From Azadirachta indica (Eukaryota > Streptophyta > Magnoliopsida > Sapindales > Meliaceae): DNA of 64,000 bases. The position numbers and the translations under genes were made by a program. How positions within the stretch are numbered: the stretch's first letter is position 1; each line of letters begins with the position of its first letter. Under the pieces are notes generated by a model. It was not told the DNA's origin. It worked only from the letters and a program-made list of their open reading frames with translations, and did not search any database. Positions 1-10,839 of the stretch are shown piece after piece. Location of the stretch: positions 4,797,769 through 4,861,768 of the forward strand of contig CM040440.1 in NCBI GenBank assembly GCA_022749755.1. The letters run 5' to 3'.

Positions 1-467
1 CAATGAGTTAAAAGAGGCTATCAGCCTATTTAGTGAACATAGAATTTCAGAATTTCTCTAAGTTTGTATGCTCGTACGTCATTAGGGGGTATCAATCCCA
101 TTGGGAACCAAGTTAAAGCTCTACTGCAATTCATAGCATTTATGAGTGTAGTAGAAGCAACCTATGCTACATTTGTTGAGGTCTTTAACGATGATATGTA
201 GATTACACACTTTAATAAGGTAATTAGACTGGATATTTGTTTTATTACGAGAGAGAGTTCGTGCGATCTATTTGCTAGTTGCATAATCCACACTTTTCAG
301 GGCTTAAAACTGAGTGCAAAGCTTAGTAATCTCCCATGTATACTTGTATCATAATATTGGGTGATCATGTTTGCATACAATAAGATTTCAATTCGAATGT
401 GGTTTTACTGTGATTTATGATTCAGTATGAAATACACTTATTTCTTGTTTCATCATCCTTTGTACAG
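1..467 (+). other. probable intron of the truncated left-edge gene
   Basis: No convincing coding frame is visible. The stretch ends in a good acceptor (tttgtacag, ending at 467) directly before the coding exon at 468, so it is read as intron of a gene that begins outside the window. Earlier exons in this part cannot be excluded. Confidence 0.45.
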
Positions 468-666
468 GGAGTTTGTAAACAATGTGTGGTATATTAAGAT
501 ACTATCGCCGCTGGAAGTGCAGCAAATGGGCAAAGAAGGTCTGAGTTCTGTGAGTTCAGTCCCAGGGCAAAGGCTGTCCAACAACAATTGTGATGAATAT
601 GTAAGCAGACAGGAAATGAGAAGCTCAAGCAATGGAGTTGCATCTATGGGTTCTCTTGACTACTGA
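468..666 (+). CDS. 3'-terminal exon of an unrecognised protein-coding gene (partial)
   Basis: The frame from 469 to the TGA at 664-666 encodes 65 residues. They start EFVNNVWYIKILSPLEVQQM and continue into a Ser/Asn-rich hydrophilic tail ending SNGVASMGSLDY. A clean acceptor lies immediately before it. The same frame stays open upstream to an ATG at 427, but that part precedes the splice site and reads like intron. I do not recognise the family. The tail looks like a disordered C-terminus. The rest of the gene lies left of the window, so no function is proposed. Confidence 0.5.
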
Positions 667-3600
667 AGCCATATTCTCTAAGAAATGGGTTAAATTTTGA
701 AATGAGAATTGGCTAGTTTATCCAAAGTCTGTAACAGTTATACCGTATGCCCTGTATGTTATGCACGGATGATTAGCATTCTTTTTTTTTTTTTTTAATT
801 TTATTTTATATATCTACCATGTTGTAATGTTTGAGATGTAGTAGTTATTTTTGTTCTTGGTAAAGTTTGTAATGTCAAGCATATCACTCACTGTATATTA
901 TTGTAGGAGACTCGTGATGCTACTTAGAATCCGGATCCATTAGGATGATGACACTCAGTAGTAGCAGTTTGTTTGCTATGTTGAATTGTAATTTATAAGA
1001 TGATCTTTAAGAGTTATTATTATGACATTGAACTCTTGTGTCAACTTTTCGGTGTTATCAATTTTTAATGATAAGACTCTGTTATTCGGATACGCTAAGA
1101 CTTCGTTAATCCTTTCTAAGTTATCGCCCATGCGGCGTTTTCGTTGCTTCGATAAGTGTATATGCATGTATATAAATGTAACTTTCTTCTCTCTATCTCT
1201 GGTGTGGGAACGTACGTTATTCAGTTGTCGATCTCTTCGTCTTCATTGTTCGTTAACTGTGAACCTTTCATTAGTTTCTACTTGCTTCGATTTATTGCAT
1301 TGCGTGGGCCGGTTTTGTATTGGGCGTATATCAAGGGTTACATCGGAAAAGTATTTATGTTTTTTTGGTTTCTGAAGGGATAGAGCTAATTCTCAGAAGT
1401 GACAATTATTTCAGATAAACATTAACTAGCAAATGGAGGTTCTCTCTCCCTTAATTAATTAATTCTATCTGCCAAGAATAGTGTCCTCTTTTTTTCAAAG
1501 CGACAGTGATATGTAAGTTTTAAAGCTAGACGTGATGTACATTCCCAAAAGAAGAAAAGTTGGAAGTGATGTGATGTGATGTGACATCTGTTAGACTGCT
1601 GTTATCTGTCATGATTTTTATTATCAAAATTTTTTAATTCAAGGGAAATTGACCTCTCATGTTAAGAAAAATGGACACATATCTTTTGATGTTTTATTAA
1701 AATAAATGTCTTTTTCAAGTTTAGACAAAAAGACACGTATCTCCTTCGCTTTTATTTTTATTACTTAATTAATTAGATTAATATTATTTATATTTTTAAA
1801 ATTTTAAATAATTATAAATAAAAATAAATATTTTAATATAATAATTTAACACTCATTTTAATATTTTTTACAATATATTTTTTTTCATTTTAATAATTTA
1901 GTTTTTTTATTTTAATATTTGTATAATATACTAAGAACTAAATAATTCTTAATTTATTATTTCAATAAAAATTTAAAAAATTATTATTAAAATAATTTTA
2001 ACAATGAATTAGATCAAATTTTAAAATAATTTTAATCATTTTTTTTAATTTTTTAATAATAATTTAATATTTAATTATCAAAAAAATTTTAAAATATTTT
2101 TTAATATTTTATTTTTATATATACTATATTTATTTAAAAGATTAGATTAAATTTATTATATTTATTATGAAAATATAAATAAAAACTAAAAGAAGAACAA
2201 GATTTAATGTCATTTGTTAATAAAATTAGTAATTAAATATATTTTATATTATTATTAACTAATTTACTTTAATTTTAATTAAAATGCAAATATATATATA
2301 CATATATATTTTTATTTATATTTTCATATATTTTAAAGAAAATATAAAAAATTTAACATTATTTTTTTAAATAAATATGTTATATATAAAAATAAAATAT
2401 TAAAAAAATTTTATTTAAAATTTTTTTTTAATAATTAAATATTAAATCATTAATGAGAAAGTAAAAAAAAAAATAAAAATTATTTTACTGTACGAGTTCA
2501 ATCAACTAATTGTTAGAATTTTTTTTAATAATAATACTTCTTAATTTATTATTAAATAAAAAATTTATTTGATCCTTAATATATTATAAAAAATATTAAA
2601 ATAGAGACTAGATTATTATAGCTAAATATTATAAAAAATATTAAAATAAAAATTAAATTATTATAATTAAGATAATTATATTTTAAGTTATTAAAATTTA
2701 AAAATTTAAAAAAATATAAATAATATTAATTTAACCGATTAATTAAAAAAGATATCAGTCTATTTATATCAATTTGAGAAGATCAATTATTTTATTTTTT
2801 AGGCATTATGAGAATAGGGGTCTATTTTCTCATACATGTTTAGGATATGCGAATTTTCTTTAATTTCATTTGTTTGCATCAAAAAATGGATTGTCCGTCT
2901 CGTTGCCACGTGAAAGCCAGTTAAAACGTGGCACTAAATATAACGGAACGTGGATGGAAGGGTCCCACGGGACGGCAATTTAACTTTAAAAGTGGAAATG
3001 AATTGGCGTGCAGGTGCAGTTGGAATGGTGGAAGTGTCAGCGCCTAATCCGGAGATCTACTATATTAAATGCACGTGCACACCTAAACATGTTATTTACC
3101 TGCATTGTTTCCGCAGCAGAACCCGCCCCATATTATTTAATTTATTTCATTATTTTTAAATTTTTAAACTAAATTTATATATATATTTTTATGAATGTTT
3201 CTTTAATTCCTTTTACCTCCGAAACAGAAAAATACTATCAGAATTCAGACATATTGCATCGTTGATCGTATCCAACTTTACATAATTTTTTCTTGAAACA
3301 ATATTTAAAAAAAAAGTTAAAATTAAATCTCGTGCGTTCATATTAGATGGGAGTATTAAACACCAAGAATTTGCAAAAACAAAATTGTAAAAAAAAAAAA
3401 AAGAAATCGTAGGTAACGCAGCAATTTAGAGACATCAGCATTAACTATCAAATCAATTCACACAGAATGGTCAAACCGTGGGCCCTGCCTCTCCGAAAAC
3501 CCCGAACGCGAAAATTGATTTTCTCCTCATTTGATATTGTTTCCGATTCCATCCCACCAACTGAACTATTCACTAAAATTAGGTGAGACAATTACATGGC

Positions 3601-3857
3601 ACCACAGAACGAAGTCGTTTGGCTTCAACTAAGCTTCTCCTTAACACATGCAAAAACTGGTCGGTAACATAAGAATCTGTCCCATCCCGGGAATGTTAGT
3701 TAGTTAGGTAGTTAAGAAAATTTTCAAAAGTTACAAGAATTACATATATTAATTCTTTTATTTTATTGAATTCAGCCAATTGTGCGTTGAAATTTTGTTT
3801 TCTTTATTGTTCAAGCACCGACTAAGTGCAACTGCTGAAAGTAAGTGACCAAGGATC
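667..3857. other. 3'UTR of the left gene, then AT-rich intergenic DNA and the MATE 1 upstream region
   Basis: Roughly 667-950 is probably 3' untranslated sequence. Between 950 and 1400 there are short frames on both strands without homology signs or codon character. From about 1620 to 2810 the DNA is extremely AT-rich and low in complexity. It includes a diverged duplication of about 46 bp near 2580-2670 (units starting tattataaaaaatattaaaa). Composition becomes balanced again after 2880, where a cluster of ACGT boxes lies, and continues to the MATE start. No gene is supported here. Confidence 0.55.
2907..3078. promoter_or_regulatory. cluster of ACGT-core / G-box elements
   Basis: Four ACGT-core sites occur within 172 bp: CACGTG at 2907-2912, AACGTGGC at 2925-2932, AACGTGG at 2947-2953 and the palindrome GCACGTGC at 3071-3078. 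Such cores are bound by bZIP (ABRE) and bHLH (G-box) factors. They sit about 780-950 bp upstream of the first MATE start codon. Which transcript they serve is inferred. Confidence 0.4.
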
Positions 3858-6373
3858 ATGGGTTCGGAAGGAGCAGCAGAGTACCGGCCTTTGCTACTGG
3901 GTCTGAACTCGCATTCCAGGATGCCTGACTTGTCGTCTGCTATGGTTGAAGAGTTTTTGGAGCATAGGCCGGTGGCCTTCCGGTGGTGGCCTCGTCTTGT
4001 TACTTGGGAGTCAAGGCTGCTTTGGCTTCTGTCTGGGGCGTCTATTGTTGTGTCCATTTTTAATTACATGCTTAGTTTTGTGACTTTAATGTTTAGTGGC
4101 CATTTGGGTGCTTTGGAGCTCGCCGGAGCCTCGATTGCTAGTGTTGGAATTCAGGGTCTGGCTTATGGGATTATGGTACGTGCTTCTGTTTCCTCCTTGT
4201 TTGGTTGCTTGCTTAACTGCATGGAAATTGGAAGTGCTTTTAACGTTTTCATTTAAAAGGCTAAAAACAGTTTCGTGATTTACAAATAGATACGTCTCTT
4301 TGAAAGTCAAAATTTACCTCAAATTGTCATAATTAGACATTGTCTATCGTGTAACGTTCGGTAGATTTATATGAGCACCATTTTAAGGTCAAAGAAGTAG
4401 TTGAATTAGTTATTCGAAAAACATCTATTAGTCTTCAAAAAGGGCTGTAAGACCTTTTACATAAACATTGCCAAACAAAAATGCTTTTAATAAAAGTACT
4501 TTCAAAGATATCATTAGCGTGTGAGAGGCATATGTTGTTAGATTTCTACTTGTGATGGCATTTATGTGCTTTTTTCTACAGTTTCTAAAATGCGAAATAT
4601 TTTTAACAGTTGGGCATGGCCAGTGCTGTGCAAACCGTCTGTGGTCAAGCCTATGGAGCCAAGAAATATGCGGCAATGGGCATCATTTGCCAAAGAGCAA
4701 TAGTACTGCACTTGGGAGCGGCTGTGATCCTGACATTTCTGTATTGGTACTCAAGTCCGGTCCTAAGAGCAATAGGCCAGTCGGATAGCATAGCTGAACA
4801 AGGCCAAATTTTCGCCCGTGGTTTGATCCCTCAAATATATGCATTTGCACTAAGCTGCCCCATGCAACGGTTCCTTCAAGCACAGAACATAGTTAACCCC
4901 TTGGCATACATGTCCGTTGGGGTATTTCTGCTGCACATTCTTTTGACATGGATTGTTGTTTATGTCTTGAACTACGGCCTTCTGGGAGCAGCTCTAACTC
5001 TGAGTCTGTCTTGGTGGCTTCTTGTCATCTTAAATGCTCTTTACATTGCGCTCAGTCCATCTTGCAAAGAAACTTGGACCGGTTTATCCACCAGAGCATT
5101 CAAAGGGATCTGGCCTTATTTCAAGCTTACTGTTGCTTCTGCTGTCATGCTTTGGTTTGTGAAGAACTTCACTCCTCTTTGCCATTCTTATTTTACTCCA
5201 GAACTTTTTATTTCTCTGTTGTTGTTGATCATGATTCTTCGTTAATTCAGTTTGGAGATTTGGTACAACCAAGGCCTCGTGCTTATATCTGGACTCCTCT
5301 CCAATCCTACAATCTCCTTAGACTCCATTTCAATTTGGTATGTTAAAATATTTCCTCTTTCCACATTTTACACTCATCAACATTTTACATTCTGAAGTAA
5401 TCATGTTATATATTTTCAGTATGAATTACCTGAACTGGGACATGCAATTCATGTTGGGCCTAGCTGCAGCAGCTAGGTTAGTTACAAACTGCAAATCATT
5501 TTCTTCTTCTTGCTTCATATTTTCTCTCTGACCATGAAGAAGTTGGTGAAAAATGATGTTAATATCCTTCAAACTGACTGCAGCGTTCGAGTGAGTAATG
5601 AACTTGGAGCAGGCCATCCAAGTGTTGCAAAACTGTCAGTAATAGTAGTAAATGGAACCAGCATCCTCATTAGTATAGTTTTCAGTGCCATTGTTTTAAT
5701 ATTCCGGGTTGGACTAAGTAAACTCTTTACAAGTGATTATGAGGTTATAGAAGCAGTTTCATATTTAACACCACTACTTGCCATCTCTGTTTTCTTAAAT
5801 GGAATTCAGCCTATACTTTCAGGTAATGTAACAAGACAAATTCAATATCCATTCAGAGCAGGCCATCAACTTTGGTTTTTAAGTAGTTCTTTTCCTCTTT
5901 TCGGAAATTCAGGCGTGGCCATTGGGAGCGGATGGCAAGCTGTAGTTGCCTATGTTAACCTAGCTGCTTACTATATCATTGGTCTCCCCATTGGATGTGT
6001 TCTTGGCTTCAAAACAAGCTTAGCTGTAGCAGTAAGTTGATTATACTTCTGTATGTCCACTTATTCATCGAATAATCAAATTTTAAAGTAAGTTGATATT
6101 GAAAAATTTTTCAGGGTATTTGGTGGGGGATGATTATCGGAGTTCTATTGCAAACAGCAACTCTAATCATTCTCACTGCTAGAACAAATTGGAATACTGA
6201 GGTAAAAACTGTTTTTCGTGCATTCTGCTAATTTTTCAAATACAATTAAGTTGCTCTGCAAGCTGCAGCATTAAATCACCATTGGTAATCCTGCAATGCA
6301 GGTTATAAAAGCTGCTGAGCGCTTGAAGAAATCTTCAAATGAGGAGGCCTTAGACTTGGTAGCTGGCGTATGA
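3858..6373 (+). CDS. MATE/DTX efflux transporter, tandem copy 1
   Basis: Eight exons: 3858-4175, 4610-5154, 5251-5337, 5420-5476, 5584-5822, 5913-6031, 6115-6201, 6302-6373. They give 1,524 nt and 507 residues, the usual MATE length. Family landmarks include GMASAVQTVCGQAYGAKKYA, PMQRFLQAQNIVNPLAY, the exon-spanning ASAVMLCLEIWYNQG, RVSNELGAGHP and ILSGVAIGSGWQAVVAYVNL. About 12 membrane segments are expected. The N-terminus is cytosolic and hydrophilic, with PLL and WWPRL motifs. It most resembles the DTX40/TT12 branch, whose members move flavonoids or other organic compounds by cation antiport at the vacuole or plasma membrane. Substrate and membrane cannot be read from the sequence. The start is the ATG opening MGSEG, matching the copy downstream. 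Confidence 0.93.
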
Positions 6374-8142
6374 AAAGGCATTTCAATGATTCAAACATAC
6401 CTTACTCCATTAATTTAGAATGTGACATGCTCTGTTTCTCAGCTTTCATTATCCTACATATATGAGTTTCATTGTATAAATCGAATCGAAGATGGAAACC
6501 AATCTTTCCTCCTCTTTGTTCTTGTTCTTGTTCTTGTTCTTCTTGTTGTTCTTCTTCTTCACTAATGAGAGTTGTAAATTTTGAGATTGAAAACAATCAT
6601 GGTGGTGATGACTGTGGGGACCTGTTTGATTTCGTAGCTTTGGCAATTGAACATCTGTTAAAGAACAGAAGTAAAACAATTCCCCCAGAGAGTGACTGGC
6701 TTAAGGCGCATTTGGTGGCGACTTTCTGATACCATACCATTGATTCAAAAAGCATCTCATAATTTAATTGTTCTTACTATTTATGGTTCAACAACCATAC
6801 AATGATGATTGACCAAGATCACATCTGTAATGTTGTAGTTTAACTTAATTTTCTAATTACAGCAATATTATTTGACAATTAATATCAATGATCCCATTCA
6901 ACAATAATAATTAATTATCAATTAAAAGTCACGATGATACTTCAGCTCTCAAACAAATTTTAACTTGTGACACACTTCGGTCCCAAAACAGAGTCATCAG
7001 ACATTTGAATGGGATTGAATCATTTTGTCTGCAGGACAGCGACAGGTTTCATTGAACAAATTTTGAGGGGAACGTTAAGTAATGCAAGTAGCACCACAGG
7101 CCCACCGGACGCAATTAAGTAACATCAATTCATAAATAAAATCATCTTTGATTTTGCTTGCAGATGATGATGGTCTATTAAAATGTGTTTATTTTCATAT
7201 TGGCAAATAAATGTTCTCTGTCGTCGTCGTCGTCATCATCATCACTACTATTAATACAATACATGGTATAACAGAAGAAATGGTATTTTATACTGGTGGT
7301 AATATAAGAACCAAAATCTGTAAAAAAATAATGACTGTAACGTGTGTCTGTGTCACCACCAGCGTCTTGCAGAGTAAACAGTGTCTTGGAACTAACACGT
7401 ACCCTTGAGTATCATTTTCAATTTTCAAGATATTTGATTTGTCACTGAATTAGTAAAAATATTATTGATGTTCAACGTGAAAGATAGAGAAACATTAATA
7501 AGGAGTAGCCCAGCCTCGCATCTTGTTTTGATAGAATATTTGCTAGCTATTTTTTCTGAAGAAAAACTTTAAATATAACATATATAAATTGGCAGTGTAG
7601 TGTATTGAATTAAAGAGAACGAATCATAATTTCATAAATAGAAGTACTGTAGCGAAAACAGAAACAATTAGAATAACAAATAATAGCTATATAGAACATT
7701 CGAAAATAAGGTCCGCTCCGCTCACCTGACACTCCATCTCATTCTCATGTCCTCAGGATTTAAACTGGACATACACCTATTACCTTAAACAACATTGCCT
7801 TGCGATGTGCGTATTACTACTACGTCGTATCATTGAAAAATAAAGGGCGCCGTAGTGAAACGATAAAAACTCCTGGCCAACTAAAATCTACCCTTAAAGC
7901 ACATGCTTAGCGTAGTCCCGCTACGAAATTAGGTGACTTACATTCAGTCTTTGAGACTGGTGTTAGCTTCAACTACTGGTCAAACACCCTTCACCTTCAC
8001 TGTTATATTCAGTTATATATATATATAGTTTTACCTCTTTGCTCCTTCCATAAAGTCTCATTGCTTCATCGTTCCATTGTCTTGTCCTTTCATAAAATCT
8101 CATCTCTACTGTCAACCACTGGCATCTAACGTATATAACATC
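6374..8142. other. intergenic: MATE 1 3' region and MATE 2 promoter
   Basis: A (TTCTTG)n/(TTC)n tract lies at about 6518-6560. It creates an artificial Ser/Cys-rich frame on the plus strand and a Glu/Gln-rich one on the minus strand. A (CGT)n(CAT)n tract lies at about 7221-7243. No coding or RNA gene is evident. The last 130 bp hold a TATA element and a pyrimidine-rich leader for MATE 2. Confidence 0.5.
8014..8028 (+). promoter_or_regulatory. TATA-like element of MATE copy 2
   Basis: A TATATATATATATAG run lies 115-129 bp upstream of the ATG at 8143 and is followed by a CT-rich leader without any upstream ATG. This is a reasonable position for a TATA box with a leader of roughly 80-90 nt. The assignment rests on position only. 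Confidence 0.45.
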
Positions 8143-10329
8143 ATGGGCTCTGAGGAGTATCAAGGTCAGACCCCTTTGCTGCCGGGCCTTGACTCCCATC
8201 CCAGATTATCTGACTTGTCGTCTGACATGGTCGAGGAGTTTTTGGAACGTCGTCCGGTGCCCGTCCGGTGGTGGCCTCGTCTTTTTGCCTGGGAGTCTAG
8301 GGTGCTGTGGCTTCTTTCTGGGGCGTCTATAGTTGTTTGCTTATTCAATTACATGCTTACATTTGTCAGCTTAATGTTTACTGGTCATTTGAGTGCTTTG
8401 GAGCTCGCCGGCGCTTCTATAGCTAGTGTGGGGATTCAGGGTCTCGCCTATGGTATCATGGTATGTATGCCAACTGCTAGCTAGCACTTTTGACTAAAAG
8501 TGATTCCGTAAGAAGCACTTTCAAACTAGTTACATTGGTTCACCTTCATACTTTGTTTAACAGTTGGGCATGGCGAGTGCGGTACAAACCGTCTGTGGGC
8601 AGGCTTACGGCGCCAAGAAATATGCGGCAATGGGTATCATCTGCCAAAGAGCCATAATTCTTCACGTGGGAGCAGCTGTAATTCTTACATTCTTATATTG
8701 GTATTCAGGTCCGGCCCTCCGAGCAATGGGTCAGTCAGAAAATATAGCAGAGACAGGACAAATTTTCGCCCGCGGGTTGATCCCTCAGATTTATGCGTTT
8801 GCACTGAGCTGCCCAATGCAGCGTTTCCTTCAAGCACAGAACATAGTAAACCCTTTGGCATATATGGCAGTTGGAGTATTTCTTCTCCATGTTCTTTTGA
8901 CCTGGATTGTTGTTTATGTGTTGAACTACGGCCTTCTGGGAATAGCTTTAACATTGAGTTTATCTTGGTGGCTTCTTGTTGTCTTAAATGGTCTTTACAT
9001 TCTTCTAAGCCCTTCATGCAAAGAAACTTGGACTGGTTTGTCTATCAAAGCTTTCAAAGGGATTTGGCCTTTTTTGAAGCTTACTGTCGCCTCTGCTGTC
9101 ATGCTTTGGTAATTTGTGTAGAATTTCCCACTTCCTAATTTGACCTTATGCATACATAGTTTGCATATTACTTGTTGATTTTGATGATCTTGTTGATTTA
9201 GTTTGGAGATTTGGTACAATCAAGGACTGGTGCTTATATCTGGACTCCTCCCTAATCCTACAATCTCACTAGATTCCATTTCCATATGGTATAACAAGTT
9301 CCATATTCTTAATTTTCATGCAGCGAACTTTGTGCACTAACTTGCAGTTCTTATACATATTAATGCATTTAATGTATATTTTCAGTATGAATTACCTCAA
9401 TTGGGACATAAATGTTATGCTGGGCCTGTGTGCAGCAGCCAGGTTAGTGAACTTGGAGCTGGTCATCCTAAAGTTACAAAATTCCAACTGCCACTATTTC
9501 CTTTTCTTGCCTCATGGATATATGCTTTTTTAACCTTACTGCAGTATTCGAGTGAGTAACGAACTTGGAGCTGGTCATCCTAAAGTTACAAAATTTTCGG
9601 TAATCGTAGTGAACACGAATAGCATCCTCATCAGTATAGTTTTCTGTGCAATTGTTTTAATCTTCCGGGTTGGATTAAGTCAACTATTCACAACTGATTC
9701 TGAGGTCATAGAAGCGGTATCCAATTTGACCCCCCTGCTTGCCATCTCCGTTTTTCTGAATGGAATTCAGCCTATACTTTCAGGTATTATTTAAACATAT
9801 AATGAGAATATTCTGGCCCTCAAGTGGGATTATTGACATTGATCTAATATTTTTCCTCTTTGTGGAATTCCAGGTGTTGCCATTGGAAGTGGATGGCAAG
9901 CTGTAGTTGCTTATGTTAACTTAGCCTGTTATTATATCATTGGTCTCCCCATTGGATGCGTCCTCGGCTTCAAAACTAGCTTAGGAGTAGCAGTAAGTTG
10001 AAGATCTCTAATATCTTGTGAGTCGGATTCAAATAATTCGTCCTCGATCATGAAACTGAATGCAAACTGATAATTTTCAGGGGATTTGGTGGGGGATGAT
10101 AACTGGAGTATTCTTACAAACAGTAACTCTGATTATCCTCACCGTCAGAACAAATTGGAATGTGGAGGTAACTCCCTGGGTTTCATGAATTCTGTAATTT
10201 ATCGTGATACTGATTGTTCTGCAGCACTTCATCATTATTGGTAATGCACATTTGTAGGTTGAAAAAGCTACTGAGCGCTTGAAGAAATCTTCACATGAGG
10301 AGACCTTAGACTTGATGGCAGGCGTATGA
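8143..10329 (+). CDS. MATE/DTX efflux transporter, tandem copy 2
   Basis: Eight exons: 8143-8460, 8564-9108, 9202-9288, 9386-9442, 9545-9783, 9874-9992, 10081-10167, 10258-10329. They also give 507 residues. Every exon has exactly the same length and phase as in the upstream copy (318, 545, 87, 57, 239, 119, 87, 72 nt), so the two arose by tandem duplication. The MATE signatures (CGQAYGAKKYAAMG, CPMQRFLQAQN, RVSNELGAGHP, SGVAIGSGWQ) are intact. Introns have diverged, and several are shorter than in copy 1. The frame is open upstream to 8077 but without an ATG, so 8143 is the first start. It converges with the PPR gene on the minus strand. Substrate is unknown. Confidence 0.93.
9449..9483 (+). 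repeat. 35-bp intronic copy of MATE 2 exon 5 sequence
   Basis: Intron 4 contains 35 bp starting gaacttggagctggtcatcc that are identical to exon 5 positions 9561-9595. The copies are 112 bp apart and in direct orientation. The intronic copy begins 7 nt after the end of exon 4 and is out of frame with it. MATE copy 1 lacks it at the matching place. Confidence 0.85.
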
Positions 10330-10839
10330 GTGCATTCTCCATTATTGAATCTCAACTTTTGGGCTGTGAATTTTCTTTTCTTCCAATTTTTCACAAGGCG
10401 TGGTTAAAGACAAATAAACCAGCCTACAGTTTCTGCCTCCTGCACGCACGAGTCTATCATCTGTAGCCATTTTCAAAATCTTGAATGAATACCAAAATTA
10501 GTACGGGATAAGCTTGATTCTAACCTTGTCTTGTCAACATGGTTTCATTTCACATTATGACACAGCAATCAAGAAGTATTCCTTGTTTCTTAGCAATTGC
10601 AGAAAATAAAGTAGAGTAGATCTTTGGAAAGTAAAGTTGCTCTGTTCTTCCACACGATGATCCACACAATGACCAAAATTGATTAGTTTTACATATTATC
10701 CGAGCCTTTACAGACCCATTAAAAGAGTCTGCGAGGCAGAATGAGACTATTACATATACAGATGACACTGACCGATCTCATTGAACAAACTGTTAGGTGA
10801 GGTAATATAACTTTATGGCATAACATGAAACTACTGCAT
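10330..10839. other. convergent intergenic interval
   Basis: This 510-bp stretch separates the stop codons of MATE 2 (+) and the PPR gene (-) and probably holds both 3' untranslated regions. No coding signal is seen. Confidence 0.5.

Noticed and set aside
1022..1383. Two overlapping plus-strand frames of 75 and 117 codons
   Set aside because: Phe/Leu/Cys-rich composition from T-rich DNA, no splice context or family resemblance, and they overlap each other.
1620..2840. Possible single large transposon in the AT-rich block
   Set aside because: I looked for inverted or direct termini (…attgacctctcatg… against …gggtctattttctcatacatg…) and found no convincing pairing or coding domain.
2950..3159. 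69-codon plus-strand frame in the ACGT-box region
   Set aside because: The start is not ATG, there is no family resemblance, and it overlaps a probable regulatory cluster.
6472..6729. 85-codon frame after MATE 1, Cys/Ser-rich
   Set aside because: Its distinctive part is produced by a TTCTTG microsatellite, and it sits in the 3' region of MATE 1.
8077..8142. In-frame extension of MATE 2 upstream of 8143
   Set aside because: The extension begins with TTG, not ATG. The first ATG is at 8143 and matches the start of the tandem copy.
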